Shown one piece after another: positions 1 to 7,376 of a stretch of DNA of 32,685 nt (within the stretch, counting starts at the first letter, position 1; each line of letters starts with the position of its first letter). The notes below the pieces were generated by a model. The model was not told the DNA's origin. It ran no database searches and saw only the letters and a list, made by a program, of their open reading frames with translations. The translations under genes and the position numbers were made by a program. The stretch spans positions 1-32,685 of the forward strand of contig JANQIN010000010.1 of assembly GCA_028282145.1 (NCBI GenBank), written 5' to 3'. Source of the DNA: Thermodesulfobacteriota bacterium (GTDB lineage: Bacteria > Desulfobacterota > Desulfuromonadia > Desulfuromonadales > Geopsychrobacteraceae).

Positions 1-2
1 CG

Positions 3-248
3 GTTACCGTCCTGATTGCCGTCTTTGCCTGGCAACCGATGACGCCTGTTCCTCACAAAGGCGCGCTTCCCGAAGCCCGGATGGTCGCCACAGAGATGGC
101 TGCCGACGCCCTGGAGGAGGACGCTGCCTTCACCCTGGTTGCCGACCTGGAAATGACCGAACAGGTCAAAGAGGTCACCGAAATCGAACTGTTGCAAAAT
201 CTGGAGTTATTGCAGAATATGGAACTGCTGCAAGAGTTTGAAAGCTGA
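3..248 (+). CDS. C-terminal part of a membrane protein, probably an anti-sigma factor (5' end outside window)
   Basis: The reading frame is open to the left edge. The first visible residues (VTVLIAVFAW) look like the end of a membrane-spanning segment. They are followed by an acidic tail of about 65 residues ending in a leucine-rich near-repeat, IELLQNLELLQNMELLQEF. An internal ATG at 39 falls right after the membrane segment, so the gene almost certainly starts upstream of the window. In Desulfuromonadales a DUF3106 gene, as found just downstream, commonly follows an RpoE-type sigma factor and its membrane anti-sigma partner. A tail with ELLxNLELL-type repeats fits that partner, but the zinc-binding N-terminus cannot be seen. 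Frame and stop are secure; the function is inferred from the neighbour. Confidence 0.6.
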   Translation, partial: VTVLIAVFAWQPMTPVPHKGALPEARMVATEMAADALEEDAAFTLVADLEMTEQVKEVTEIELLQNLELLQNMELLQEFES

Positions 249-307
249 AGCACAGCATAAAAGCATCGGGTGGTCCGGCGCTCGGCCCCCTCACTGGAGG
301 ACATCGT

Positions 308-688
308 ATGAAAACGTTTTGGACCTTTCTTTTGCTGCCGGTTTTTCTGCTGACATTCAGTGCCCCACTGTACGCGGAGACTGAGGCAAATACACGTGTT
401 CAGGACCTCTCTCCCGATGAAAAGCGGCTGCTCAACAACTACCGGCGATACCAGAACCTGTCTCCGACGGAGCAGGAAAGGGTTCGGCAGCAGTACCAAC
501 GTTTTCAACAGCTTCCGCCCGAGCAAAAGCAACAGCTTAAAAAGAAGTACCAGCGCTTCCAGCAACTGAGCCCCGAACAGAAACAACAGCTTCGCCAGGA
601 ACAGAAACGGATTCGTAACCTCCCACCGGAACGTCGCCAGGCCGAAAGAGAGAAACTTCGCAAGCGCTACTTCAACGGGAAAAAATAA
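308..688 (+). CDS. DUF3106 family secreted protein
   Basis: A 126-residue protein with an N-terminal signal peptide (about residues 1-23, ending APLYA) followed by a very hydrophilic, helical region rich in Q, R, K and E. The region is built from near-repeats of about 20 residues with the pattern LSPEQKQQL...YQRFQ. This is the hallmark of DUF3106, a periplasmic family of unknown role. A good ribosome site (ggagg, 7 nt before the ATG) supports the start. It lies 59 nt after the preceding membrane protein on the same strand, so the two probably form one operon. DUF3106 proteins are often encoded beside ECF sigma/anti-sigma pairs, which suggests an envelope-stress link; that is inference. Confidence 0.8.
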   Translation: MKTFWTFLLLPVFLLTFSAPLYAETEANTRVQDLSPDEKRLLNNYRRYQNLSPTEQERVRQQYQRFQQLPPEQKQQLKKKYQRFQQLSPEQKQQLRQEQKRIRNLPPERRQAEREKLRKRYFNGKK

Positions 689-701
689 GTTCCAAGCCAC
701 C

Positions 702-721
702 AGGCTTCCTGCAGCCTTTTT
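702..721 (+). terminator. weak hairpin and T run after the DUF3106 gene
   Basis: A 5-bp stem (aggct/agcct) with a 6-nt loop is followed by five T residues, 14 nt after the DUF3106 stop. The stem is short, so this is only a candidate terminator. Confidence 0.4.
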
Positions 722-844
722 ACCCCTCCTGCTTTACACCAGATTTACACGTGCAGGAAAAGAACGCCTCCGGGCCGCACACGTAGTAAAAAAATAGCCA
801 TTTATAGGCATCCAGGGCTTTGGGGGAGGGTGAAAACGTGAAAA

Positions 845-873
845 AAAGAGGGAGGCTGAATGCCCCCCTCTTT
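845..873 (-). terminator. rho-independent terminator of the FG-GAP gene
   Basis: Stem aaagaggg/ccctcttt with an inner ggc/gcc stem. On the minus strand it is followed by a run of seven T. It sits 19 nt past the stop codon of the 892-2592 gene. Confidence 0.8.
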
Positions 874-891
874 AGAAAAAATTACGATTCT

Positions 892-2592
892 TCAGTTCAC
901 CCCTTCGGGCAACTCATAAGCAACAAATGCATACTCACCGGGACTGATCAGAGTGCTGTTGGAGAACTGCACGACCAGCAGCAAGTTGGGCTTTCCGTCA
1001 CCATCAAAATCGACCACCTCAAAATCAGAAAGATAGCCGTTCTGCTTTTTAGTTCGCCAGATTTCGACCAGTTCTCCACCTTCAATCCGCATGGCTTTAA
1101 GATGTGAACTGTTGTAGCTGCGGATACGAAACAGAGTTTGCCCCAAATTCATCGGGACCAGCAGTTCCCCCCCTGGGGCAACCTTCATGGGGGCCGAAAG
1201 ATAATGATACTCGTCTTCTCCTCTGCGTCTGGAAAGCAGGTAAGCATCAGAGCCACCAAAGCGCTCATCACTGCGCCAGCGAAGGGCGCCGTTACGATTA
1301 TAAAGCTCCAGACGATCGTTAGGTGCAAAATTCGCCGTAAAGACACCTTCCGAATTCGGGTAGAGGGAAAAGCTGTAGATATGGCCCTTCAGCGGCTTTT
1401 TAAGAGCTCCACCCAGCTGAACCTTACCGTTGGAAATACTCGCTACGCGGAAAACGGATCCGCCTCCACGCAGAATCTCATCAGGCCTCTGTGCCGCCAG
1501 AACCCACTTCCCGGGGGAAACCTGAACGCGATTAAACAACCAAGGGAGCCCCGAAGCAACAACCTTACCTGCCCCCCCGGAAAAGTCGATGACGTAGGAA
1601 GATACACGGTCGTCCAGGCGCCCGGAAACGTAGAGCTCAGTCAGGCCGTCTCCATTGAGATCAAAACCCTCTACCGCCAAAGGAGTCACCGAATCCGGTG
1701 TGTCGACAATGGTTCCCGCACCCACGGTCTCTTCAATGGGCAACCGATAAAGCTTGGTTTCCCCCGTCAAAGTGACAGCAAGTGTCTTTTGACCAGGAGA
1801 GAACATCCCGACAGTGATTCCGGCAACAACACCTTTCTGGATGCCGCTTTTCCAGTATTCATCGGTCCTACGTGCTTTGCGAACCCTGACAATCCCCTCG
1901 GGCAGGTTGGAGGTCCCATCGGGGAAAACCAGCTGCTTGGGGCGGGGCTTACTCGGCACAGTATTCGGGCTCTGCACTTGGGCGTCCGCAATATCATCCA
2001 CGACATAACCCCGGAGAGATTTTCCCGCCAGGGTAGTTACTCGAAGATTGGCATTTTGTAAACGGAACAGAGTGCTGAATTCTGCCGTATCCCCTTTCAG
2101 AGGTTGAGCATCGGCCGCAAGTCGCTTCCATTTGAACTGATTCAGCTTGGAGCGCAGTTCGGGGTAAAGGGCATCGGCAAGAGGCCCATCACCCTGGAAA
2201 TAAGCGCGAACGCCTTCAAAACGTCGGACCTTGGCTCCTCGAACCGGTGCTTCGCCCCAGATAAGAACAGCACTGGAAAAACCCGAAGCCACTTTGGTCA
2301 CTTCCAGGTAACCTTTGACTGCCGTCAGTTGGCCAATCACCGCACCTGTAACGGGATGGGTAATCTTCTGCCCCGGGACAACCAGAGCGAGCAGGTCTCC
2401 GAGAGCAACGCGGTGGGACGCATCCAGATCAACCAAGTATTCCCCGTCGGAAGCAAGGAGGATGTAGCCTTCCACGGGTGACATATCGTGAGCGATCTCT
2501 TTAACGGTCGCACACCACGCCTGAACTCCCCATCCTAAAAGCAGACAAAAGGACAAAAAAAGGCCAAAGAAGGCTGATTGTTTGGACGGCAT
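892..2592 (-). CDS. secreted FG-GAP/VCBS repeat protein
   Basis: A 566-residue protein with a signal peptide (residues 1 to about 28, ending near VQAWCA). The segment after it, about residues 45-110, contains a beta-rich motif (VALGDLLALVVPG...HPVTGAVIGQL) resembling the SH3-like domain of flagellar FlgT-type proteins. The second half carries FG-GAP/VCBS-type repeats with calcium-binding DLNGDGLTE and DFDGDGKPN motifs, as in beta-propeller surface proteins. The start is supported by gagagga 5 nt upstream of the ATG. It appears monocistronic: terminators lie on both sides (845-873 and 2661-2684). Homologues in Geobacter relatives are, as far as I recall, annotated only as VCBS-repeat proteins. 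A periplasmic or outer-surface scaffold role is likely; no enzyme motif is visible. Confidence 0.75.
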   Translation of the reverse strand: MPSKQSAFFGLFLSFCLLLGWGVQAWCATVKEIAHDMSPVEGYILLASDGEYLVDLDASHRVALGDLLALVVPGQKITHPVTGAVIGQLTAVKGYLEVTKVASGFSSAVLIWGEAPVRGAKVRRFEGVRAYFQGDGPLADALYPELRSKLNQFKWKRLAADAQPLKGDTAEFSTLFRLQNANLRVTTLAGKSLRGYVVDDIADAQVQSPNTVPSKPRPKQLVFPDGTSNLPEGIVRVRKARRTDEYWKSGIQKGVVAGITVGMFSPGQKTLAVTLTGETKLYRLPIEETVGAGTIVDTPDSVTPLAVEGFDLNGDGLTELYVSGRLDDRVSSYVIDFSGGAGKVVASGLPWLFNRVQVSPGKWVLAAQRPDEILRGGGSVFRVASISNGKVQLGGALKKPLKGHIYSFSLYPNSEGVFTANFAPNDRLELYNRNGALRWRSDERFGGSDAYLLSRRRGEDEYHYLSAPMKVAPGGELLVPMNLGQTLFRIRSYNSSHLKAMRIEGGELVEIWRTKKQNGYLSDFEVVDFDGDGKPNLLLVVQFSNSTLISPGEYAFVAYELPEGVN

Positions 2593-2660
2593 AGAATCCT
2601 CTCTAAAGATGAGAAATTTTTAGCGAGAAAGTACCATAGGCGGGGGATTCGAGCAAGAAA

Positions 2661-2684
2661 AAGGCCCCGGAAATCCGGGGCCTT
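2661..2684 (-). terminator. rho-independent terminator of the 45-residue lipoprotein gene
   Basis: A perfect 10-bp stem (aaggccccgg/ccggggcctt) with a 4-nt loop, followed on the minus strand by a T-rich tract. It isolates the small gene at 2712-2849 from the FG-GAP gene downstream. Confidence 0.85.
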
Positions 2685-2711
2685 GAAAACTTCTAAATCG
2701 CGGCAAAAAAC

Positions 2712-2849
2712 TTAGTCGCCTACCGGAGCCAGGAACTCATAACCGCAAGCGGGGCACTTGACCTTGACTTGCTTGCCGCCGGATTGGGCACAAGCAACCA
2801 GAGAAACAGCAAACAGTGCGATCATTGTGAAAGTAACCAGCTTTTTCAT
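2712..2849 (-). CDS. 45-residue lipoprotein with a CPxCG zinc-ribbon-like pair
   Basis: A short gene found by reading the minus strand: start codon cat at 2847-2849, stop tta at 2712-2714. The product starts MKKLVTFTMIALF, reaches a lipobox (SLVAC, Cys20), and leaves a mature part of about 26 residues containing CPACGYEF (Cys32, Cys35), a one-knuckle zinc-ribbon/rubredoxin-like pair. A strong ribosome site (gggagg, 6 nt before the ATG), a plausible promoter with leader hairpin upstream and a perfect terminator downstream all argue for a real gene. A protein with one CxxC could bind metal as a dimer or act in thiol chemistry; the function is unknown. Confidence 0.85.
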   Translation of the reverse strand: MKKLVTFTMIALFAVSLVACAQSGGKQVKVKCPACGYEFLAPVGD

Positions 2850-2879
2850 GTGTAGCCTCCCTTTTTTGGAATGATATCG

Positions 2880-2898
2880 GGCACCTTTCGAGTGCCCT
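2880..2898 (-). other. leader hairpin before the 45-residue lipoprotein gene
   Basis: gggcac/gtgccc, a 6-bp stem with a 7-nt loop, lies between the predicted promoter and the ribosome site of the 2712-2849 gene. It may stabilise the message. Confidence 0.45.
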
Positions 2899-2906
2899 GT
2901 AAGTCT

Positions 2907-2956
2907 AGTATAGCCTAAGAAATAACCATTTCCAGTGTCAGGTAAAAAATTTTACC
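2907..2956 (-). promoter_or_regulatory. promoter and palindromic operator candidate for the 45-residue lipoprotein gene
   Basis: On the minus strand a -10 TATACT (2907-2912) lies 16 nt from a weak -35 TGGAAA (2929-2934). Just upstream, at 2941-2956, is the perfect palindrome ggtaaaa-aa-ttttacc, in the place where an activator would bind. The -10 is good, the -35 poor, which would fit an activator-dependent promoter. Confidence 0.45.
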
Positions 2957-3051
2957 AAACCAATCTTCTTATTTTGCGCCAGAAAACTCGGGGGCTTGCC
3001 ATATTCTAGTCTCTTACCAACGACCGGTTTTCCTTCTTTTTTTTAAAAAAA

Positions 3052-3077
3052 AAGCGCCCCCCATCCGGAGGGCGCTT
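3052..3077 (-). terminator. rho-independent terminator of porin 1
   Basis: Stem aagcgccc/gggcgctt with a short loop, followed on the minus strand by a run of about nine T. It lies 23 nt past the porin stop codon. Confidence 0.9.
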
Positions 3078-3099
3078 CAAAGACCATATCAACCGCAGA

Positions 3100-4116
3100 T
3101 TACAGGTCGAAACGCCACTGGGCACCAAAATACAGAGTCTGGTCACCGTCGGAGCCGTCTTTTTCATCCAGGTTGTCGTTGAAGGTGATGGTGGGCTTGA
3201 TGGTGAAGCCTTTGGTCACCTTGTAGTGCAGGTCGACATAGTACTGGATCTGGTCGTCGTCGGTCTCACCAGCAACACCGGTGTCGGTGGTCAGATAACC
3301 CACACCACCGGCGATCTTCAGTTTGTCACTGAGCTTGGCAGTAGCAGCAATAAAGCCGGCCAGAGTATCAGCATCATCGTCGGTTGCAGCGGTGTAGGAA
3401 GCATTGGGAGCTGAAACAGAGATTTCTTCCAAGTTCTGACCGTAGTAGATTTTGGCAGCGATAGAAGCGGGACCGACAGGCACTTCACCCTGAGCATAGA
3501 TGAAGTAGGTGTCGGCGTCGTTACCGGCAGTCTTTTCGTAGGAAGCATAACCGACACCGGCACCGACAGAAGCAGCACCGATCTTACCGTCATAACCGGC
3601 GGCGAGGATCGGGTACTCGATGTCGTCAACATCAACGTTGTCGTTACGCTGGTCGATCAGGGAGACGTACAGACCGGCGTCCAGACGCAGAGTCACCTGA
3701 GAAGAGCGAGGAATGGACAGAGCACCGTAGCCGGCACCGTCGTTGTCCTGGCCGGCAACGGAACCGTAACCCCAGTCAAAAGCAGCGTAGTCCTGACCGA
3801 TGGTCAGGGTACCGGGACCGAAATCGTAAACAGCGTAGGCCAGACGCAGGGAAACAGTGTTACCGTTGTCGGAGTCTTTCAGACCCATCTCAACCTGACC
3901 GGAAACCTGGTCGGACACCTTGAACTTCACACCAAGGCGAGTGTTGCCTTGCAGACCGAAGTCCAGATCGGTAGTGTCGCCGGAACCGGCCTTATCGACG
4001 TCGACATACATGGTCTCATAACGGATCGAAGCGTAAGGCTTCGCTTCGGCAAATGCCATCGCGGGGACGGCGGCGGCCACCAACAGGGCAACCAGGGATA
4101 CAATAGACTTCTTCAT
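3100..4116 (-). CDS. outer-membrane porin 1 (Gram-negative porin family)
   Basis: A 338-residue protein. The start MKKSIVSLV at 4116 was chosen because ggagg lies 9 nt upstream; the longer frame to 4161 has no such site. Signal peptide of about 22 residues, cleaved near AFA/EAKPYASIR. The rest is alternating beta-strand sequence with acidic D/G/N-rich loops, ending in WRFDL, as in 16-stranded trimeric porins. The block SRLGVKF-type strand, KVSDQVSG, DSDNGNTV and YDFGPGTLTIGQ is nearly identical in the two porins at 4679 and 5954, so the three are paralogues; this copy is the most diverged. It would form a diffusion channel for small hydrophilic or anionic solutes. A Fur-like site lies about 410 nt upstream. 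Confidence 0.88.
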   Translation of the reverse strand: MKKSIVSLVALLVAAAVPAMAFAEAKPYASIRYETMYVDVDKAGSGDTTDLDFGLQGNTRLGVKFKVSDQVSGQVEMGLKDSDNGNTVSLRLAYAVYDFGPGTLTIGQDYAAFDWGYGSVAGQDNDGAGYGALSIPRSSQVTLRLDAGLYVSLIDQRNDNVDVDDIEYPILAAGYDGKIGAASVGAGVGYASYEKTAGNDADTYFIYAQGEVPVGPASIAAKIYYGQNLEEISVSAPNASYTAATDDDADTLAGFIAATAKLSDKLKIAGGVGYLTTDTGVAGETDDDQIQYYVDLHYKVTKGFTIKPTITFNDNLDEKDGSDGDQTLYFGAQWRFDL

Positions 4117-4524
4117 TTTTTCTCTACCTCCTGAGTAGAAAGAATCCGATGGCCAATCCATCGGCGGAAAACGGAAACATAATCTTCAAGTCGCCCTCAT
4201 AAGGGGCTTACATATCGCCCATCATCATAGGTGATTATGGCGGATGTTTACCATGTGTCCTTCCTGCGGCGCAAGTGTTTTCGGCGCCACGGAAGATCGC
4301 TTTCATGTGGTTCTTATGCAACATTTGAGGACAATATCAAGCCACCTTTGCCCTCCTTTCAAAACACTGCAATCTACTTGCCAACAATTACCAATTCTGC
4401 AAAACCCGCAACAGGACTCTTTTCCTCCAAACCGGCCCGCCATAAAGCCTGGAATTTTTGCATAAATTTTGCCCAGCGCGCCCAAAAAGACGCCCCGGTG
4501 TGAGCCTCTTTAAGGAGTTTTCGT

Positions 4525-4543
4525 GAAAATGGTTGTCATTTTC
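4525..4543. promoter_or_regulatory. Fur-box-like palindrome
   Basis: The 19-mer at 4525-4543 is a perfect inverted repeat, gaaaatg-gttgt-cattttc. It matches the classical Fur consensus (GATAATGATAATCATTATC) at 14 of 19 positions by eye and overlaps the -10 region of the minus-strand promoter next to it. Confidence 0.55.
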
Positions 4544-4568
4544 TATATAATCTCTACTCAGATGTCAA
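4540..4568 (-). promoter_or_regulatory. sigma-70-like promoter, probably for porin 1
   Basis: A perfect -35 TTGACA (4563-4568, minus strand), with either TAGAAA (17-nt spacer) or TATAGA (15-nt spacer) as -10. The overlap with the Fur-like palindrome suggests iron repression. The first supported gene downstream is porin 1. Confidence 0.5.
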
Positions 4569-4626
4569 CAACTATCGTTTCCCGTCCAGGGGCAACGCCT
4601 ACAAGCTTCGCCATCGATGAAAAAAA

Positions 4627-4655
4627 AAGCACCCCGAGAAAATCTCGGGGTGCTT
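4627..4655 (-). terminator. rho-independent terminator of porin 2
   Basis: Stem aagcaccccgaga/tctcggggtgctt, then eight or more T on the minus strand. It closely resembles the terminator of porin 3. Confidence 0.92.
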
Positions 4656-4678
4656 GACTGGCGGGCAGATCAATCACC

Positions 4679-5677
4679 TTACAGGTCAAATTGCCACTTG
4701 GCACCGACCCAAAGGGTATTATCATCATCCCCGGAACCGGCCTTGTCCAGGCCAAGCTGATAGGCTATTTCCGGGACGATGGTAAATCCCTTAGTGAGCT
4801 TGATCGGAGCATTTACAAAGACGAGGGCTTCGTCGTCATCCTGACCGGAAGCCGCCTCGGTTTCGTTGTATGCGCCACCAACGGAGACAGCAAGCAGATC
4901 ACTGGGATAGAAGGTTGCCGACAGGAAAAGCCCCAGAGTGTTCAGATCGCCACCCGTGGAACCCAGCTTGAAACCACCGCCCAGCAGGTTCTTGGTGTCA
5001 TCGCCATAGACAATGCGAGCTTTAAGTTTGGCCATCGCAAGCTTGGCTTCCAAATCACCCATCAGGGCCCAAGATTCCTCGTCGATGGGAGTGGTGTCAT
5101 CAGCAGTCACATAGGCACCGTGCAGACCGAAGGAAACGACACCGGCCTTCCCTTTGTAGCCGACAGCCACCTCAGGAATCTCGACGTCATCGTCAGAGCT
5201 TCCAAGGGTGTTATCGATCAGAGCGACATAAAAACCGTTGTCCAAGACCACACGGATCTGGGCGGCACGGTTAGCCGCAGAACCGTAATCACCACCGGCC
5301 GCATCATTATAGATAACAGGGAAAAAGGTGGTATAAGGAGCCCAGGTTTGCCCGATCAATAGTTTCCCGGGGCCGAAATCATACTGCCCGAACGCATGGC
5401 GCAACCCAACAGCGTTGCCGTTGTCGGAATCCTTCAGAGACAATTCAACCATTCCAGACACTTGGTCCGACACCTTAAACTTCACGCCAACCCGGGACGA
5501 ACCATAAAGGCCGAAAAGAAGGTCCGTGGAATCTCCACCGGAACCATCCTCGTCAGACACATTCTTATAAAAGGTCTGAAAGCGCACCGACGCATAAGGT
5601 TTCGCCTCGGCAAAAGCTGCCACAGACCAGACAGACGCCAATACAACAGCAAAGAGCACAACAGAAATCTTTTTCAT
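4679..5677 (-). CDS. outer-membrane porin 2 (Gram-negative porin family)
   Basis: A 332-residue protein. The start MKKISVVLF at 5677 is supported by gggagg 9 nt upstream. Signal peptide of about 23 residues (cleaved near AFA/EAKPYASVR), then beta-barrel sequence ending in GAKWQFDL. It is closer to porin 3 than to porin 1: both share IGQTW.PY..FFP, the AANRAAQ(I/V)R block, VEIPE(V/I)A(V/I)GYKGKAG and the same C-terminus. Loops rich in D, G and S differ most, as expected for surface-exposed parts. Its own promoter candidate and terminator indicate separate transcription. Substrate preference cannot be read from the sequence. Confidence 0.88.
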   Translation of the reverse strand: MKKISVVLFAVVLASVWSVAAFAEAKPYASVRFQTFYKNVSDEDGSGGDSTDLLFGLYGSSRVGVKFKVSDQVSGMVELSLKDSDNGNAVGLRHAFGQYDFGPGKLLIGQTWAPYTTFFPVIYNDAAGGDYGSAANRAAQIRVVLDNGFYVALIDNTLGSSDDDVEIPEVAVGYKGKAGVVSFGLHGAYVTADDTTPIDEESWALMGDLEAKLAMAKLKARIVYGDDTKNLLGGGFKLGSTGGDLNTLGLFLSATFYPSDLLAVSVGGAYNETEAASGQDDDEALVFVNAPIKLTKGFTIVPEIAYQLGLDKAGSGDDDNTLWVGAKWQFDL

Positions 5678-5778
5678 ACGCTTGTTTCCTCCCAAGAAAA
5701 GTTTGAAAGACCCCGAGACAGACACCAGGGCTTTCATATATATCCGCCAGCCTCAAACAAATGCACATTAACCCCGCA

Positions 5779-5808
5779 TATATAATTATTATGTTTTTAC
5801 AATGCCAA
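5779..5808 (-). promoter_or_regulatory. promoter candidate for porin 2
   Basis: On the minus strand TTGGCA (5803-5808), an 18-nt A/T-rich spacer and TATATA (5779-5784), about 100 nt upstream of the porin 2 start. Confidence 0.4.
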
Positions 5809-5898
5809 AACCCTGAATGCAAGGAATTCCCGGGAGATTACGAGATTTTCTTCTTTTGCCCTTAACGCATGATCAATGTGGATTTACACGGCAAAAAA

Positions 5899-5926
5899 AA
5901 GCGCCCCGGGAAATCCCGGGGCGCTT
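5899..5926 (-). terminator. rho-independent terminator of porin 3
   Basis: A perfect 12-bp stem (aagcgccccggg/cccggggcgctt) with a 4-nt loop, followed on the minus strand by a T run. Confidence 0.93.
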
Positions 5927-5953
5927 GGCTGGCAGACAGAGTGTGAGCGGATC

Positions 5954-6979
5954 TTACAGGTCAAACTGCCACTTGGCGCCGACGAACAGAGCGTTGTCAG
6001 CACCGTTGGTGGTGGAAGCGCCACCGATACCGGCTACGTCGAGAGCGTCAACATAGGCGATTTCGGGAACAATGGTGAAGCCTTTGGTCACTTTGATCGG
6101 AGCGTTCACCCACAGGGTCAGCTCATTGTTGTCGTCGCCGGCAGCAGCTTCGGTTTCGTTGTAAGCACCACCAACGGTCACAGCAATCTTGTCGCTGGGG
6201 TAGAAGGTAGCGGAAGCGATAACGCCATAGGAGTCCAGGTCACCGGAGGTGGTGCCGGTGGACAGAGCGAAACCACCACCGGTCAGGCGGTTAACGTCTT
6301 CGCCGAAGAAAGCGCGGGCCATCAGCTTGACAGCGCCAAGCTTGGCGGTGATGTCACCCATGACAGCGTAACCTTCTTCGTCAGCGCCGGTGTCGTCAAC
6401 GGATACGTAAGCACCGTGGATACCGAAGCCGACGTTGCCGGCCTTGCCTTTGTAACCGATAGCGATTTCGGGAATTTCAACGTCGTCATCGGTGGTACCA
6501 GCAGTGTTGTCGATCAGGGCGATGTACACGCCAGCGTCCAGAGTCAAGCGAACTTGAGCGGCACGGTTGGCAGCGGAACCTTGGCGCAGGCCTGCGGTGT
6601 CATCATACACCTGGGGGAAGAAGACGGAGTAAGGCATCCAGGTCTGACCGATCAGCAGGGTGCCTGCACCGAAGTCGTACTTACCGAAAGCGTGACGCAG
6701 ACCAACAGTGTTGCTGTTGTCGGAGTCAAACAGACGCAGTTCAACCAGGCCGGACACTTCGTCAGAAACCTTGAATTTCACGCCGACACGGGAAGTACCG
6801 GTGTGCAGCAGACCGAAACGGAGATCGCTTACGTCAGCGCTACCGGCAACGGAATCTTCGAAGGAGGTGTACATAGTTTGGAAACGAATAGAAGCATAAG
6901 GCTTAGCTTCAGCAAAAGCAGTGGCGGTCCAAGCAGCGGCCAGAACCAGAGTCAGCAGAACAACGGAAAGCTTTTTCAT
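5954..6979 (-). CDS. outer-membrane porin 3 (Gram-negative porin family)
   Basis: A 341-residue protein. The start MKKLSVVLL at 6979 is supported by caggagg 9 nt upstream; a longer frame to 7039 has none. Signal peptide of about 23 residues, cleaved near AFA/EAKPYASIR, then beta-barrel strands ending GAKWQFDL. Very similar to porin 2 along its length, with a distinct loop near the C-terminus (GIGGASTTNGADN). Codon use is biased and uniform, which together with the strong ribosome site and terminator suggests a highly expressed major outer-membrane protein. It is the first of three tandem copies on this strand, each with its own terminator. Confidence 0.88.
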   Translation of the reverse strand: MKKLSVVLLTLVLAAAWTATAFAEAKPYASIRFQTMYTSFEDSVAGSADVSDLRFGLLHTGTSRVGVKFKVSDEVSGLVELRLFDSDNSNTVGLRHAFGKYDFGAGTLLIGQTWMPYSVFFPQVYDDTAGLRQGSAANRAAQVRLTLDAGVYIALIDNTAGTTDDDVEIPEIAIGYKGKAGNVGFGIHGAYVSVDDTGADEEGYAVMGDITAKLGAVKLMARAFFGEDVNRLTGGGFALSTGTTSGDLDSYGVIASATFYPSDKIAVTVGGAYNETEAAAGDDNNELTLWVNAPIKVTKGFTIVPEIAYVDALDVAGIGGASTTNGADNALFVGAKWQFDL

Positions 6980-7155
6980 GGGATTCTTTCCTCCTGAGAA
7001 AGAAATGAGTTTCGGGTCAGCGAACCACCATGTCCGCATAAACCCAAGGCCTGCCAGCCATTAAACTCGCGAAAAAAACCTAACAGACATCTGCATGATG
7101 CCGTGCCCCTCAGCAAAACAGCGTTTTCCCAGACGGGGCATCAGCGACTCATTAA

Positions 7156-7171
7156 TACAATAAGGGTGCCA
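7156..7171 (-). promoter_or_regulatory. sigma-54-like promoter candidate for porin 3
   Basis: On the minus strand TGGCAC and TTGTA are spaced as in the -24/-12 consensus (TGGCACrnnnnTTGCw), with GT instead of GC at -12. The same stretch could be read as a sigma-70 promoter, TTGCCA-18-TATTAA, so the sigma class is uncertain. Confidence 0.3.
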
Positions 7172-7315
7172 GAGTTGGCAAGAACAAACTTGGAAGACAG
7201 GGATTAAAACGTCAAAAGGGCTGTTTCAAAAAGAACTTATCCGTTCCGACAGGCATCTTCCCGAAATTACTAAAAACTTCTCTGGAGCACAAACAGGCGT
7301 CCCAACCGACAAAAA

Positions 7316-7353
7316 CGTTGCAGGGGAGACACAACTGTGTCTCCCCTGCAACG
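7316..7353 (-). terminator. rho-independent terminator of the TlpA-like gene
   Basis: A perfect 17-bp stem with an aact tetraloop, followed by five T on the minus strand. One of the longest hairpins in the window. Confidence 0.92.
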
Positions 7354-7376
7354 AGTAAAACTTCGTTTATTCGACG

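Larger units (their letters stand above)
4117..4678. other. 562-nt gap between porins 1 and 2
   Basis: No convincing gene. It holds the porin 2 terminator (4627-4655), a minus-strand promoter with a Fur-box-like palindrome (4525-4568), and then about 400 nt leading to porin 1 that would be a long 5' leader. A minus-strand frame here (4303-4485) is cysteine-rich but lacks a good start, and it is covered by an equally long frame on the other strand. Confidence 0.5.
6980..7376. other. 397-nt gap between the TlpA-like gene and porin 3
   Basis: No gene seen. It holds the TlpA-like terminator (7316-7353), a promoter candidate (7156-7171) and a leader hairpin at 7104-7140 (tgcccc/ggggca with an inner aaaac-agc-gtttt stem) on the way to porin 3. 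Confidence 0.5.

Noticed and set aside
4253-4465. Plus-strand frame starting MCPSCGASVFGA, resembling a zinc ribbon
   Set aside because: No ribosome site, no continued domain after about 20 residues, and it overlaps the regulatory gap of porin 1.
4303-4485. Minus-strand frame of 60 residues rich in cysteine (CCGFC...CWQVDC...CC) downstream of the Fur-like site
   Set aside because: It starts at TTG without a clear ribosome site, and the opposite strand is open over the same stretch, so the cysteines may be chance.
4562-4657. 31-residue plus-strand frame following TATAAT-like sequence
   Set aside because: It runs through the porin 2 terminator and has no ribosome site; the promoter-like sequence fits the minus strand better.
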